From Pelagimonas sp. (GTDB lineage: Bacteria > Pseudomonadota > Alphaproteobacteria > Rhodobacterales > Rhodobacteraceae), in assembly GCA_025210265.1 (NCBI GenBank), contig JAOASD010000023.1, forward strand, positions 248,001-312,000: a stretch of DNA of 64,000 bases, given 5' to 3'. Both the position numbers and the translations under genes were made by a program. Below are positions 16,151 to 24,399 of the stretch, piece after piece (within the stretch, counting starts at the first letter, position 1; every line of letters starts with the position of its first letter). A model generated the notes under the pieces. That model did not search any database. It was given only the letters and a program-made list of their open reading frames with translations, and was not told the origin of the DNA.

Positions 16151-17383
16151 TTAGCCCTCGCGCGCCGCGCGGATCCATCTGACGATGGCCGCGCGCTGCT
16201 CGGGGTCCATTTCAAAGGCGTTGGGCGGGGGCATGGCGTGGCTGACCCCGGCCTGCAGATAGATCTGCCCCGCATGGCGCAGCACATCGGCCTCTGTTTC
16301 CAGCGTGACACCTTTGGGGGGCCAATACATGCCGTCCCAGGACGGTTCGCGCGCATGGCACATGGAACAATTCCCGGTCACTGCATAAAACGCATCTTCG
16401 AACCCGTCGGCCTCGGCATAGCGTTGCTCGGCCTGCGTCAGGGCGCGCGCCTCTGAATCCTCATAGCTGTCCATCCCCGGCACGCTGGACAGCCACGCAA
16501 TCACCACCAGCAGCATCGCCGTCACCGCCCAGGTCCACCAGGTCGTGCCTTTGCGCGCGTGCATGGAATTAAAGAAATGCCGGATCGTCACCCCCATCAG
16601 GAACACCAGACAGGCGATGATCCACGCATACTGCGTGCCAAAGGCCAGCGGGTAATGGTTGGACAACATCAGAAAGACCACGGGCAGGGTCAGATAGTTG
16701 TTATGGGTCGAGCGCAGCTTGGCGATCTTGCCATATTTCGGATCAGGTGTGCGCCCGGCCTGCAGATCGGCCACGACGATGCGCTGGTTGGGCATGATGA
16801 TGAAAAACACATTCGCCGTCATGATCGTGGCAGTGAACGCCCCCAGATGCAGCAGCGCCGCGCGGCCGGTGAACACCTGGTTCAGCCCCCAGCTCATGAC
16901 AACGATGATGGCGAACAGCACCAGCATCATGGCGGTCGGGAAATCGCCCAGCCGGGATTTGCACAGCTGGTCATACAGCACCCAGCCAACACCGATGCTG
17001 GCGGCGGAAATCAGGATGCCCTGAAACAGGGTCAGATCGGCCTTGGTCGGGTCCAGCAGGAACAGCTCTCCGCCGACCCAATAAACGATCATCAGCAGCG
17101 CCGCGCCCGAGAGCCAGGTCGAATAGCTTTCCCATTTGAACCAGGTCAGGTGGTCGGGCATCTGTTCCGGCGCGACCAGGAATTTGCGGATGTGATAGAA
17201 CCCACCGCCATGCACCTGCCATTCTTCGCCATGGGCACCCACCGGCAGGTTCGGCGTTTTGCGCAGCCCCAGATCCAGCGCGATGAAATAGAACGAAGAC
17301 CCGATCCACGCGATCGCAGTGATCACATGCAGCCAACGCACCGCAAACGCCACCCAATCCCACAGGATCGCCAAATCATACAT
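16151..17383 (-). CDS. puuD: Urate hydroxylase PuuD (membrane urate oxidase with cytochrome c domain)
   Basis: A 410-residue membrane protein with about eight helices in residues 10-310 (DUF989 type) and a C-terminal cytochrome c domain. The heme site is C339-S-M-C-H343 and the likely axial ligand is M384 (SHAMPPP). PuuD oxidises urate to 5-hydroxyisourate and passes electrons to the respiratory chain instead of oxygen. It is convergent with maiA and divergent from a LysR regulator, and the downstream steps uraH, uraD and puuE lie 1-3 kb away. Confidence 0.93.
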   Translation of the reverse strand: MYDLAILWDWVAFAVRWLHVITAIAWIGSSFYFIALDLGLRKTPNLPVGAHGEEWQVHGGGFYHIRKFLVAPEQMPDHLTWFKWESYSTWLSGAALLMIVYWVGGELFLLDPTKADLTLFQGILISAASIGVGWVLYDQLCKSRLGDFPTAMMLVLFAIIVVMSWGLNQVFTGRAALLHLGAFTATIMTANVFFIIMPNQRIVVADLQAGRTPDPKYGKIAKLRSTHNNYLTLPVVFLMLSNHYPLAFGTQYAWIIACLVFLMGVTIRHFFNSMHARKGTTWWTWAVTAMLLVVIAWLSSVPGMDSYEDSEARALTQAEQRYAEADGFEDAFYAVTGNCSMCHAREPSWDGMYWPPKGVTLETEADVLRHAGQIYLQAGVSHAMPPPNAFEMDPEQRAAIVRWIRAAREG

Positions 17384-17483
17384 CTGCTTGCCCTTTCGCT
17401 TGCGCCCTTGGCTTACCCTAGGATGCGCGCCATTCTTCTGCTACTCAGTCAAAAAGCCAAGCAGTATCAAATAATCTCGAAGA

Positions 17484-18404
17484 ATGTCCTATCTCGACAA
17501 TATCCGCACCTTTGTCCGTGTCTATGAACTGGGCAGCATGTCCGCCGCCGGGCGCGATTTGCGGATTTCTCCGGCTGTGACCTCTTCGCGGATTTCCCAG
17601 CTAGAGGAGCATCTGGGCGTGCGCCTGTTCCAGCGCACCACCCGCAGCCTGACCCCCACCGAACAGGGCAAAACATTTTACCGCGGGGCCACGGGCATTC
17701 TGGAATCTGTCCAAAGCGCCGAAGCCGAGCTGGCCGAGATCACCGATAATCCGCGCGGCGCGCTGTCCGTCGCGGCCCCTTTGGGCGTGGGGCGGCGGCT
17801 GATCGCGCCCCTCGTACCCGAATTTCTGGAACACTACCCCGAAGTCAGCCTGCGCCTGCGCCTGACAGACCGCAATGTGGACCTGACCGGCGAAGGCCTG
17901 GATCTGGCGTTTTTCCTGGGCCAGCCTGCGGATAGCACACTGCGCATCCGCAAAATCGCAGATATTGAACGGGTGCTCTGCGCCGCGCCCAATTATATCC
18001 TGCGACGTGGCCATCCCAAAAATGGTGCAGCCCTGCTGAAAGACGGGCATGATTGCCTGAACCTGCGCTTTCCCGGTGCGACAGAATTTCAATGGCCGCT
18101 CAGCACCCCGGACGGCCCACAACGATTTGCCGTCCAGGGCCGGTTCGAAAGCGACGACGGAGATGTGCTGACCAATTGGGCGCTGGATGGCCATGGCATC
18201 GTGATGAAGCCGGTTTTTGAAGTGGCGGATTATCTGGCCCGCGGCGCGCTGCTGCCCGTCGCACAGGAAAACCCACCCGTGCCGATCCAGATGGCCTGCC
18301 TGTTCACCCACCGCAAACGGCAGGATCCCAAGGCCCGCCTGTTCATGGATTTTGTCATTTCCCGCATCGCAGACAAAGTGCGCCTGAGCGACCCCATGCC
18401 GTAG
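17484..18404 (+). CDS. LysR-family transcriptional regulator
   Basis: A 306-residue regulator. The N-terminal helix-turn-helix is SMSAAGRDLRISPAVTSSRISQLEEHLGVRLFQRTTRSLTPTE in family register, and the C-terminal part is a periplasmic-binding-like effector domain. It is divergent from puuD with about 100 bases between the starts, and its 3' end faces uraH, so it most likely controls urate/ureide catabolism. The effector is unknown. Its stop codon abuts a GGTGGGTT hairpin terminator. Confidence 0.9.
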   Translation: MSYLDNIRTFVRVYELGSMSAAGRDLRISPAVTSSRISQLEEHLGVRLFQRTTRSLTPTEQGKTFYRGATGILESVQSAEAELAEITDNPRGALSVAAPLGVGRRLIAPLVPEFLEHYPEVSLRLRLTDRNVDLTGEGLDLAFFLGQPADSTLRIRKIADIERVLCAAPNYILRRGHPKNGAALLKDGHDCLNLRFPGATEFQWPLSTPDGPQRFAVQGRFESDDGDVLTNWALDGHGIVMKPVFEVADYLARGALLPVAQENPPVPIQMACLFTHRKRQDPKARLFMDFVISRIADKVRLSDPMP

Positions 18405-18423
18405 GGTGGGTTTTCAACCCACC
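18405..18423. terminator. GGTGGGTT-TTC-AACCCACC hairpin, copy A
   Basis: A perfect 8-bp stem with a 3-base loop, starting at the LysR stop codon and reaching the end of convergent uraH. An identical element, including the flanking TAG, occurs at 38791-38809. Confidence 0.7.
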
Positions 18424-18424
18424 G

Positions 18425-18778
18425 TCAGGATCCCCGATAGGTCGAATAGCCAAAGGGCGACAGCAGCAGCGGCACGTGGTAATGCGACTCTTCGTTCATG
18501 CCAAAGCGGATCGGAACCTGATCCAGAAACAGGATGTCGTCCCCCGCCTGCCCCGTACGGCGCAGGTAGTCCCCCGCGAAAAAGATCAGCTCGTACTGGC
18601 CGGGCTTGAATTTGCCCTCTGGCAGGATTGGGCTGTCGGTGCGCCCGTCCGCATTGGTTTCCATTTCCACCAGCTTGCGATGGGAATTTCCCGAAACGCG
18701 ATACAGCGCGATCTTGATCCCATCAGCAGGGCAGCCACGTGCCGTGTCCAGAACATGAGTTGTGAGAAATCCGCTCAT
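18425..18778 (-). CDS. uraH: 5-Hydroxyisourate hydrolase
   Basis: A 117-residue transthyretin-like enzyme that opens 5-hydroxyisourate to OHCU. It shows the N-terminal TTHVLDTARGCPA (catalytic histidine H8) and the diagnostic C-terminus PLLLSPFGYSTYRGS. There is no signal peptide, so it is cytoplasmic. It is divergent from puuE-uraD with about 134 bases between the starts. Confidence 0.95.
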   Translation of the reverse strand: MSGFLTTHVLDTARGCPADGIKIALYRVSGNSHRKLVEMETNADGRTDSPILPEGKFKPGQYELIFFAGDYLRRTGQAGDDILFLDQVPIRFGMNEESHYHVPLLLSPFGYSTYRGS

Positions 18779-18912
18779 CTTTGCCTCCTGCGTCAGGTTT
18801 CAGTTAGCCATAGCCGGGAAAGCGCCGCAAACTAAGGCTGCTTTCTGGATTTTTTGAAAAACCCCTGCGATTTTACGGATTAATCAGGGTGTGTAGAAAA
18901 GAAAGGCTCCAC

Positions 18913-20325
18913 GTGAAACGCTATCCGCGCGACATGACAGGCTATGGCCCCACGCCGCCTGCCGCCAATTGGCCGAACGGGGCCCGCATCGCCGTTCAGA
19001 TCGTCCTGAATTACGAAGAGGGCGGTGAAAACAATATCCTGCATGGCGATGCCGCGTCTGAGGCGTTTCTGTCCGAAATCACCGGGGCCGCGCCCTGGCC
19101 CGGACAGCGCCATTGGAACATGGAATCGATCTATGAATATGGCGCGCGCGCCGGGTTCTGGCGGCTGCATCGGATGCTGCGCGATCTGCCGATCACGGTC
19201 TATGGCGTGGCACAGGCGCTGGCCCGCAGCCCCGAACAGGTCGCGGCGATGCGTGATGCGGATTGGGAAATCGCCAGCCACGGGCTGAAATGGGTCGAAC
19301 ACAAAGACATGCCGCCCGAGGAAGAGCGCGCTCAGATCCGCGAAGCCCTGCGCCTGCATACCGAAGTCACCGGCAGCGCGCCGCGCGGCTGGTACACAGG
19401 CCGCTGTTCCATGAACACCGTCGATCTGGCCGCGCAAGAGGGCGATCTGGCCTATATCGCGGACAGCTACGCCGACGACCTGCCTTATTGGGTGCAGGCC
19501 GGGGGCAAGGACCAGCTGATCGTGCCCTACACGATGGATTGCAACGATATGCGCTTTGCGATTCAGGCGGGGTTCACTGCGGGCGATCAGTTTGAAACCT
19601 ATCTGCGCGACACGTTCGACACGCTGCTGGCCGAAGGCAATGCCGGACGGCCCGCGATGATGTCGATCGGGCTGCATTGCCGTCTGGCCGGGCGCCCCGG
19701 TCGCGCCGCCGCGCTGGCCCGCGTGCTAAACCACATGCGCGCGCAAGAGGGCGTCTGGTTCGCCACTCGCCTGCAGATTGCGAAACATTGGGCGCGCGAA
19801 CATCCCGCCCCGCGCGCCCAGCGCCCCTCGCAAATGGATCGCGCGGGTTTTGTCGCAGCCTTTGGGGGCATTTTCGAACATTCCGCTTGGATCGCCGAGG
19901 GCGCGTTTGATCTGGAACTTGGCCCTGCCCATGACAGCGCGCGCGGATTGCACAACGCGCTGGCCCGGATCTTTCGCAGTGCGAATGAGACCGCCCGGCT
20001 GGGCGTGCTGACCGCCCATCCCGATCTGGCAGGCAAGCTGGCCGCGGCCAAGCGGCTGACCGAAGAGTCCACCGCCGAACAGGCCTCCGCCGGGCTGGAC
20101 GCGCTGACCGATGCCGAGCGCACGGGTTTTACCCGGCTGAATGCCGAATACACCGAGAAATTCGGCTTTCCCTTCATCATCGCGGTGCGCGACCATGACA
20201 AATCCGGGATCCTTGCCGCCTTTGAACGCCGCATCGCCAATGACCGCGCCACCGAATTTGCCGAGGCCTGCAAACAGGTGGAGCGCATCGCGGAACTGCG
20301 CCTGATCGAAAAGCTGGGCGGATGA
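18913..20325 (+). CDS. puuE: Bifunctional allantoinase (PuuE) / OHCU decarboxylase (UraD) fusion
   Basis: A 470-residue fusion. Residues 1-310 are a metal-independent PuuE allantoinase of the polysaccharide-deacetylase fold (KRYPRDMTGYGPTPP, NYEEGGENNILHGD, EIASHGLKWV). Residues about 315-470 are an OHCU decarboxylase, with FGGIFEHSAWIAEGAF including the catalytic histidine, LTAHPDLAGKLA, and FGFPFIIAVRDHDKSGIL. The two halves perform consecutive steps in reverse order along the chain: OHCU to S-allantoin (C-terminal half), then allantoin to allantoate (N-terminal half). The start is GTG 18913 with AAGAAAGG upstream. The stop overlaps allA by four bases. Confidence 0.93.
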   Translation: MKRYPRDMTGYGPTPPAANWPNGARIAVQIVLNYEEGGENNILHGDAASEAFLSEITGAAPWPGQRHWNMESIYEYGARAGFWRLHRMLRDLPITVYGVAQALARSPEQVAAMRDADWEIASHGLKWVEHKDMPPEEERAQIREALRLHTEVTGSAPRGWYTGRCSMNTVDLAAQEGDLAYIADSYADDLPYWVQAGGKDQLIVPYTMDCNDMRFAIQAGFTAGDQFETYLRDTFDTLLAEGNAGRPAMMSIGLHCRLAGRPGRAAALARVLNHMRAQEGVWFATRLQIAKHWAREHPAPRAQRPSQMDRAGFVAAFGGIFEHSAWIAEGAFDLELGPAHDSARGLHNALARIFRSANETARLGVLTAHPDLAGKLAAAKRLTEESTAEQASAGLDALTDAERTGFTRLNAEYTEKFGFPFIIAVRDHDKSGILAAFERRIANDRATEFAEACKQVERIAELRLIEKLGG

Positions 20326-20813
20326 GCGAAACCCTCTATACACAGCCGCTCAGCGCCACCGGTTTCGCGCCCTTTGGCGAGGTTCTGGAACCCACGGGCG
20401 CGCCGGACAAGATCATCAATCAGGGGCTTTGCGGCCGCTTTCACGATCGCGCCGCGCTGGATTTCGACGATGGCCGCGCCGGGATCAGCCTGTTTCAGGC
20501 CCAGCTGCGCAGCTTGCCCTATCGCCTTGAAATGATGGAGCGCCACCCGCAGGGCAGTCAGGCTTTTGTCCCGATGGATAGCGGCGCGTTTCTGATTGTT
20601 GTCGCCCCTGATGCAGACCGCCAGCCCGGCCAGCCGCAGGCCTTTCTGACCGCCCCCGGACAGGCCATCAACATCCGCCGCAACACATGGCACGGTGTGC
20701 TGTGCCCGCTGGCAGGGTCCGGCCTGTTTGCGGTGATCGACCGGATCGGTGCGGGCGCGAACCTGCAGGAACACTGGTTCGAAACGCCCTATATCGTGCA
20801 GGAAAACCCCTGA
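20322..20813 (+). CDS. allA: Ureidoglycolate lyase
   Basis: A 163-residue cupin-like lyase that splits ureidoglycolate into glyoxylate and urea. Family segments seen are TGFAPFGEVLEP, MMERHPQGSQAFVPM and INIRRNTWHGVLCPL. It is coupled to puuE-uraD by an ATGA overlap and convergent with allE. Confidence 0.92.
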   Translation: MSETLYTQPLSATGFAPFGEVLEPTGAPDKIINQGLCGRFHDRAALDFDDGRAGISLFQAQLRSLPYRLEMMERHPQGSQAFVPMDSGAFLIVVAPDADRQPGQPQAFLTAPGQAINIRRNTWHGVLCPLAGSGLFAVIDRIGAGANLQEHWFETPYIVQENP

Positions 20814-20820
20814 GCTGTCT

Positions 20821-21636
20821 TCATAACGGCATGTGCCGGTTCACATCCTTATACAACAGGTAACGGAACCGGCCCGGCCCACCCGCATAACAGGCCTGCG
20901 GACAAAAGGCGCGCAGCCACATGAAATCCCCGGCTTCGACCTCGACCCAATCATCATTCAGGCGATAGACGGCCTTGCCTTCCAGCACGAACAGCCCGTG
21001 TTCCATCACATGGGTTTCCGCAAAGGGGATCACGCCACCCGGTTCAAATGCCACAATATTCACATGCATGTCGTGGCGCAGATCCGATGGATCGACAAAG
21101 CGTTTGGTGGACCAGCGCCCGTCCGTATCGGGCATGGAGATGGGGGCAATATCGTCTTCGTGGGTGACAAAGGCGGTTGGCGCTTCGAGCCCCTCAACCG
21201 GCTGGTACGCCTTGCGCAGCCAGTGGAATTTCAGCGGAGCCGCACCAGTGACGCGCAGGGACCAGTCACAGCCCGCAGGCAGATAGGCATAGCTGCCCGG
21301 ACGCAGATCATGCCCCTGACCCGCAAGAACCAGATGGCCTGTGCCTTCGGTCACAAAAATCACCCCCTGCGCGCGGGGATCGCTTTCCGGCTGATCAGAT
21401 CCCCCCCCCGGCATGACCTCCATCAGATATTGCGAAAAGGTCTCTGCGAAACCGGACAGAGGCCGCGCCAGAACCCACAGCCGTGTGTCCTGCCAATGGG
21501 GTAGAAAACTAGTGGTGATGTCCCGCATCGTGCCGCGCGGGATCACCGCATAGGCGGTCTTGAACACGGCACGGTCTGTCAAAAGCTGGGTCTGAGGCGG
21601 CAATCCCCCCGGTGCCCCGATATAGGTGTTGGACAT
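20821..21636 (-). CDS. allE: (S)-Ureidoglycine aminohydrolase
   Basis: A 271-residue bicupin that hydrolyses ureidoglycine to ureidoglycolate and ammonia. The C-terminal cupin carries the metal ligands in ETHVMEHGLFVLEGKAVYRL. The N-terminal cupin has RGVIF-type strands (AQGVIFVTEGTGHLVL). The start at 21636 is set by GGAGG four bases upstream. The gene faces allA. AllC, which makes its substrate from allantoate, is not in the window. Confidence 0.92.
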   Translation of the reverse strand: MSNTYIGAPGGLPPQTQLLTDRAVFKTAYAVIPRGTMRDITTSFLPHWQDTRLWVLARPLSGFAETFSQYLMEVMPGGGSDQPESDPRAQGVIFVTEGTGHLVLAGQGHDLRPGSYAYLPAGCDWSLRVTGAAPLKFHWLRKAYQPVEGLEAPTAFVTHEDDIAPISMPDTDGRWSTKRFVDPSDLRHDMHVNIVAFEPGGVIPFAETHVMEHGLFVLEGKAVYRLNDDWVEVEAGDFMWLRAFCPQACYAGGPGRFRYLLYKDVNRHMPL

Positions 21637-21893
21637 GTGACCTCCGGCATGAATGGCTGCGCAACACATGCAGGATGCGCCGCGCAACCAGAACGCGCCA
21701 GCACAATCGCACAACAGCAGCTTTTGGGGCTGTTTGAAAATAAAGGCACGATCCCCATGGCCGGTCGCTAGGCTCAGGACTTAAACTGGTTTTCGACAGC
21801 CCCCTAGAAGTTGGGCGAAAAACAGTCATTCAAACCGCGAAAACCACCTTACCCTTCAAGGTCTTAAATTTTTAGAAGGGAGTAAGTTGGAAA
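21637..21893. other. Intergenic region between allE and tRNA-Thr (257 bases)
   Basis: The longest gap in the window. It holds the allE upstream region. The only structure seen is an inverted GGGGCTGT (21726-21733) / ACAGCCCC (21796-21803) pair 62 bases apart. No convincing gene is seen. Confidence 0.5.
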
Positions 21894-21969
21894 TGGTGCC
21901 TCAAGAGGGACTCGAACCCCCGACCTTGTCCTTACGAAGGACCTGCTCTACCAGCTGAGCTATTGAGGC
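21894..21969 (-). tRNA. tRNA-Thr (CGT)
   Basis: A complete 76-base cloverleaf on the minus strand. The acceptor stem is GCCTCAA / TTGAGGC, followed by discriminator A and an encoded CCA. The D arm is GCTC-AGCTGGTA-GAGC, the anticodon loop is TTCGTAA with anticodon CGT, and the T loop is TTCGAGT. It lies downstream of the flagellar block in the same direction. Confidence 0.95.
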
Positions 21970-21978
21970 GGAATACCG

Positions 21979-21994
21979 CTGCGTTTAAACGCAG
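21979..21994. promoter_or_regulatory. Perfect 16-bp palindrome before tRNA-Thr
   Basis: CTGCGTTTAAACGCAG lies 10-25 bases upstream of the tRNA 5' end and 124 bases past the last flagellar gene. It could be a short terminator stem (CTGCGT-TTAA-ACGCAG), a processing signal or a protein site. There is no T-tract. Confidence 0.35.
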
Positions 21995-22117
21995 ATTTGG
22001 TCCCGTTCAAGAAGAATTCGGACAGAGCAACCTTATCAGCGTTTCCGACAGTGACAGCATAGCCGGGCGCCAGACGGCAGCAGTGTGGCGCGTTTCCGGC
22101 ACAGGTTTGCACAGAGA

Positions 22118-22537
22118 TTAATCCAAACCCGCACGCAGACGGCCAAGCTCCTCCAGGCGCTCTGCCTCCAGGATAAGACGCTTGTTGCGCCGCTCTGTTT
22201 GCGCCACCTCCTCCATGGATTTCACCGCTTCGGCACGCGCCATTGCCGTGCGGGCTGTCAGAAACGACTCGCGTTCGCGCGCCTGTGCAATCGCCTGGTT
22301 TCGCATCAAAGCGGCACGTTGCTGCATCAGCCAAGATTGCCAAAGTGTATCCGCCCCGCTCATGCGCCGAGCCCCCAAAGAGGTGGCTTCGGCCTGCGCT
22401 GCGGCCCGCAGCCCGTCAATTTGCTGCACTTCTTCTTTGACGGCCTGAATCGCCGCCAGATTATTGCGATGCTGGTTCAGCGCGCGCTCTTCCAAAAGCT
22501 CGACGACCTGCAGCAGATCTTTGTACTCTTCCATCAT
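22118..22537 (-). CDS. Flagellar-cluster coiled-coil protein (FliJ-like candidate)
   Basis: A 139-residue protein, predicted almost entirely helical and rich in Glu, Arg, Ala and Gln with no hydrophobic segment. Its size and composition, and its place as last gene of the flagellar export operon after flhB (ATGA overlap), resemble FliJ, the 140-150-residue coiled-coil that links the export ATPase ring to FlhA. FliJ proteins diverge so far that motif matching cannot confirm it. The start at 22537 is chosen for the four-base overlap with the flhB stop. Confidence 0.6.
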   Translation of the reverse strand: MMEEYKDLLQVVELLEERALNQHRNNLAAIQAVKEEVQQIDGLRAAAQAEATSLGARRMSGADTLWQSWLMQQRAALMRNQAIAQARERESFLTARTAMARAEAVKSMEEVAQTERRNKRLILEAERLEELGRLRAGLD

Positions 22538-23625
22538 TTCCACCTGGTTTTTCGCGCTTTGGCCCGCATTTCATCCGCAAACCGAATGGCCGCAGCGACA
22601 GGCGCATAATGGTCTGGGGAAATTTCATCCCCAATTTCAGTCGCTGCAAACAAAGCACGTGCTGTGGGCGGATCAGACTGAATCGGGATCTCGTTTTCCT
22701 GGGCAAGCTCACGAATTTTAAGGGCAATTTCATCAACGCCTTTGGCGACACATACCGGCGCGGACCCCGGCATACGGCTCCACTTCAGCGCGACCGCATA
22801 ATGGGTTGGGTTCACGATGATCACATCGGCGGTGGGCACCTCACCCATCATTTGGTTCAGGGCGATTTCTTGTGCCCGGCTGCGGCGCTGGTTCTTAAAG
22901 TGCGGATCGCCCTCGGATTCTTTGAACTCATCGCGCATTTCTTTCAAAGTCATCCGATTTCGACGCATAAATTCAGCGCGCTGCCAAAAAAAGTCGAGCA
23001 AACCAATCGCACCAGCGATCACCACAACCAGCGTTAAAAACTGCATCATTTTGCTGACCATCATCTGAACAGCTTCGGCTGGCGAGGCCCGCACAACCCC
23101 AAGGATGTCGCTGGATTGGCTGCGCAAAAAAAGGGCCAGACAGATGGAGTACACTGAAAGTTTCACAAAACTTTTCAGAAATTCGAACAGCCCCCGGCGG
23201 CCATATTTATTCTTTGCATTTTCCAAAACCGACAGTCTTTGCAGCTTTGGCACCAGCTTGCTGGGGGCAAAGACAATCCCACGCGTGGCAAGAAGGATTA
23301 ACAAAACGAGCAGGCCAGGCACCACCAGCAGCGCAATCACCGCCTTCATGCTGAGGGTCATCAACTGGCCGACCGGTGCAGGCGCTCCATCGTTGAAAAA
23401 CACATCAACCAATCGGTCAGGCTGCGAAATCAAGGGCATCAATACGGATGCAAAGGCCGTTAAACTTTCCGCTCCGATGGTAACCCCACACAACAACAGA
23501 CCCAGATAGCCGGCCGCCGTCAAAAGATCTGGGGTGCGCGGTATGTCCCCTTTCTTTCGGGCCTGCTCTAGCTTTCGCGGCGTGGCCTCATGACTTTTCT
23601 CGGCGCTTTCATCCTGTTCTGCCAT
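22534..23625 (-). CDS. flhB: Flagellar export protein FlhB
   Basis: A 363-residue component of the flagellar type III export gate that switches export specificity. The N-terminus EKSHEATPRKLEQARKKGDI is classical. Four membrane helices follow, then a cytoplasmic domain with the self-cleaving N272-P-T-H275 (IVNPTHYAVAL). fliR lies three bases upstream. Confidence 0.97.
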   Translation of the reverse strand: MAEQDESAEKSHEATPRKLEQARKKGDIPRTPDLLTAAGYLGLLLCGVTIGAESLTAFASVLMPLISQPDRLVDVFFNDGAPAPVGQLMTLSMKAVIALLVVPGLLVLLILLATRGIVFAPSKLVPKLQRLSVLENAKNKYGRRGLFEFLKSFVKLSVYSICLALFLRSQSSDILGVVRASPAEAVQMMVSKMMQFLTLVVVIAGAIGLLDFFWQRAEFMRRNRMTLKEMRDEFKESEGDPHFKNQRRSRAQEIALNQMMGEVPTADVIIVNPTHYAVALKWSRMPGSAPVCVAKGVDEIALKIRELAQENEIPIQSDPPTARALFAATEIGDEISPDHYAPVAAAIRFADEMRAKARKTRWK

Positions 23626-23628
23626 GGA

Positions 23629-24399
23629 TCACCTGAACGGGTTTGCCAAAAAGGTTTCCACTGCATTTAACCAAACCACCAAAATAAAAGGCGCGCATAG
23701 CAGCAGCAAAGCAATCGATCCAAATGTGATCACTGGAGCGCCCACAAAAGCAACCATAAGTTGTGGCATAGCCTTATTGATCACACCAAGCGTGAGATTG
23801 TACAAAACAGATAAAATCACGAAAGGCGCTGCAAGGCTGAAAGCAAGAGCGAAACTTTGGCCGACACGCGCGCGACCCGCATCGGCGATCGCGGCAGCAT
23901 CCGGAAACTGCAAAGCCGGCAAGATTTCATAGGACAGAATCAGAAATCCGGCCGCTTTGACATGGAACCCCGTCGTCACCATCAACGCCAGAGCCGACAT
24001 CGTTAAAATGTGCCCGACTGCGGGCAGCGGATCCATCCCTTGAGCCCCCATCAATTGCGACAAAGATGTTGATTGGGCTGCAATGGATCCAGCCGTTTGG
24101 ATCGCAAAAATGAAGAGCCGCAGGATCACCCCAAGGAAAAGCCCCGCGATTGTTTCAGTGACCAATGCGTGAATAAATGTCCCGAATGTTATGAGCGGCA
24201 TCTCAAAAAGCGGTGTCGCACCGGGGGCCACCACCAAAGTGAGCATCACCGCAATCACCAGCCTGACCCGGACTGAAATCACCTGCTCGCCCAATGCTGG
24301 CAGCGCCATCAGCGCGGCACTGACTCGCAGAAATACAATAAATCCCCCCCACAAGACCTGCGCACTCAACTCGATCGCCTGGGCTAACCCCTCGATCAT
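23629..24399 (-). CDS. fliR: Flagellar export protein FliR
   Basis: A 256-residue, very hydrophobic inner-membrane subunit of the flagellar export gate with about six helices. It contains the segment QLMGAQGMDPLPAVGHILTM typical of FliR. It overlaps flhA by four bases and is followed directly by flhB. Confidence 0.95.
   Translation of the reverse strand: MIEGLAQAIELSAQVLWGGFIVFLRVSAALMALPALGEQVISVRVRLVIAVMLTLVVAPGATPLFEMPLITFGTFIHALVTETIAGLFLGVILRLFIFAIQTAGSIAAQSTSLSQLMGAQGMDPLPAVGHILTMSALALMVTTGFHVKAAGFLILSYEILPALQFPDAAAIADAGRARVGQSFALAFSLAAPFVILSVLYNLTLGVINKAMPQLMVAFVGAPVITFGSIALLLLCAPFILVVWLNAVETFLANPFR

Noticed and set aside
19599-20774. 391-residue minus-strand open frame over puuE-uraD and allA
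   Set aside because: Both plus-strand genes carry catalytic motifs throughout, so the minus frame is a shadow.
21720-21810. Possible insertion-sequence or MITE remnant with 8-bp inverted ends (GGGGCTGT / ACAGCCCC)
   Set aside because: No target-site duplication, no second copy in the window and no transposase fragment; arms are too short to be significant.
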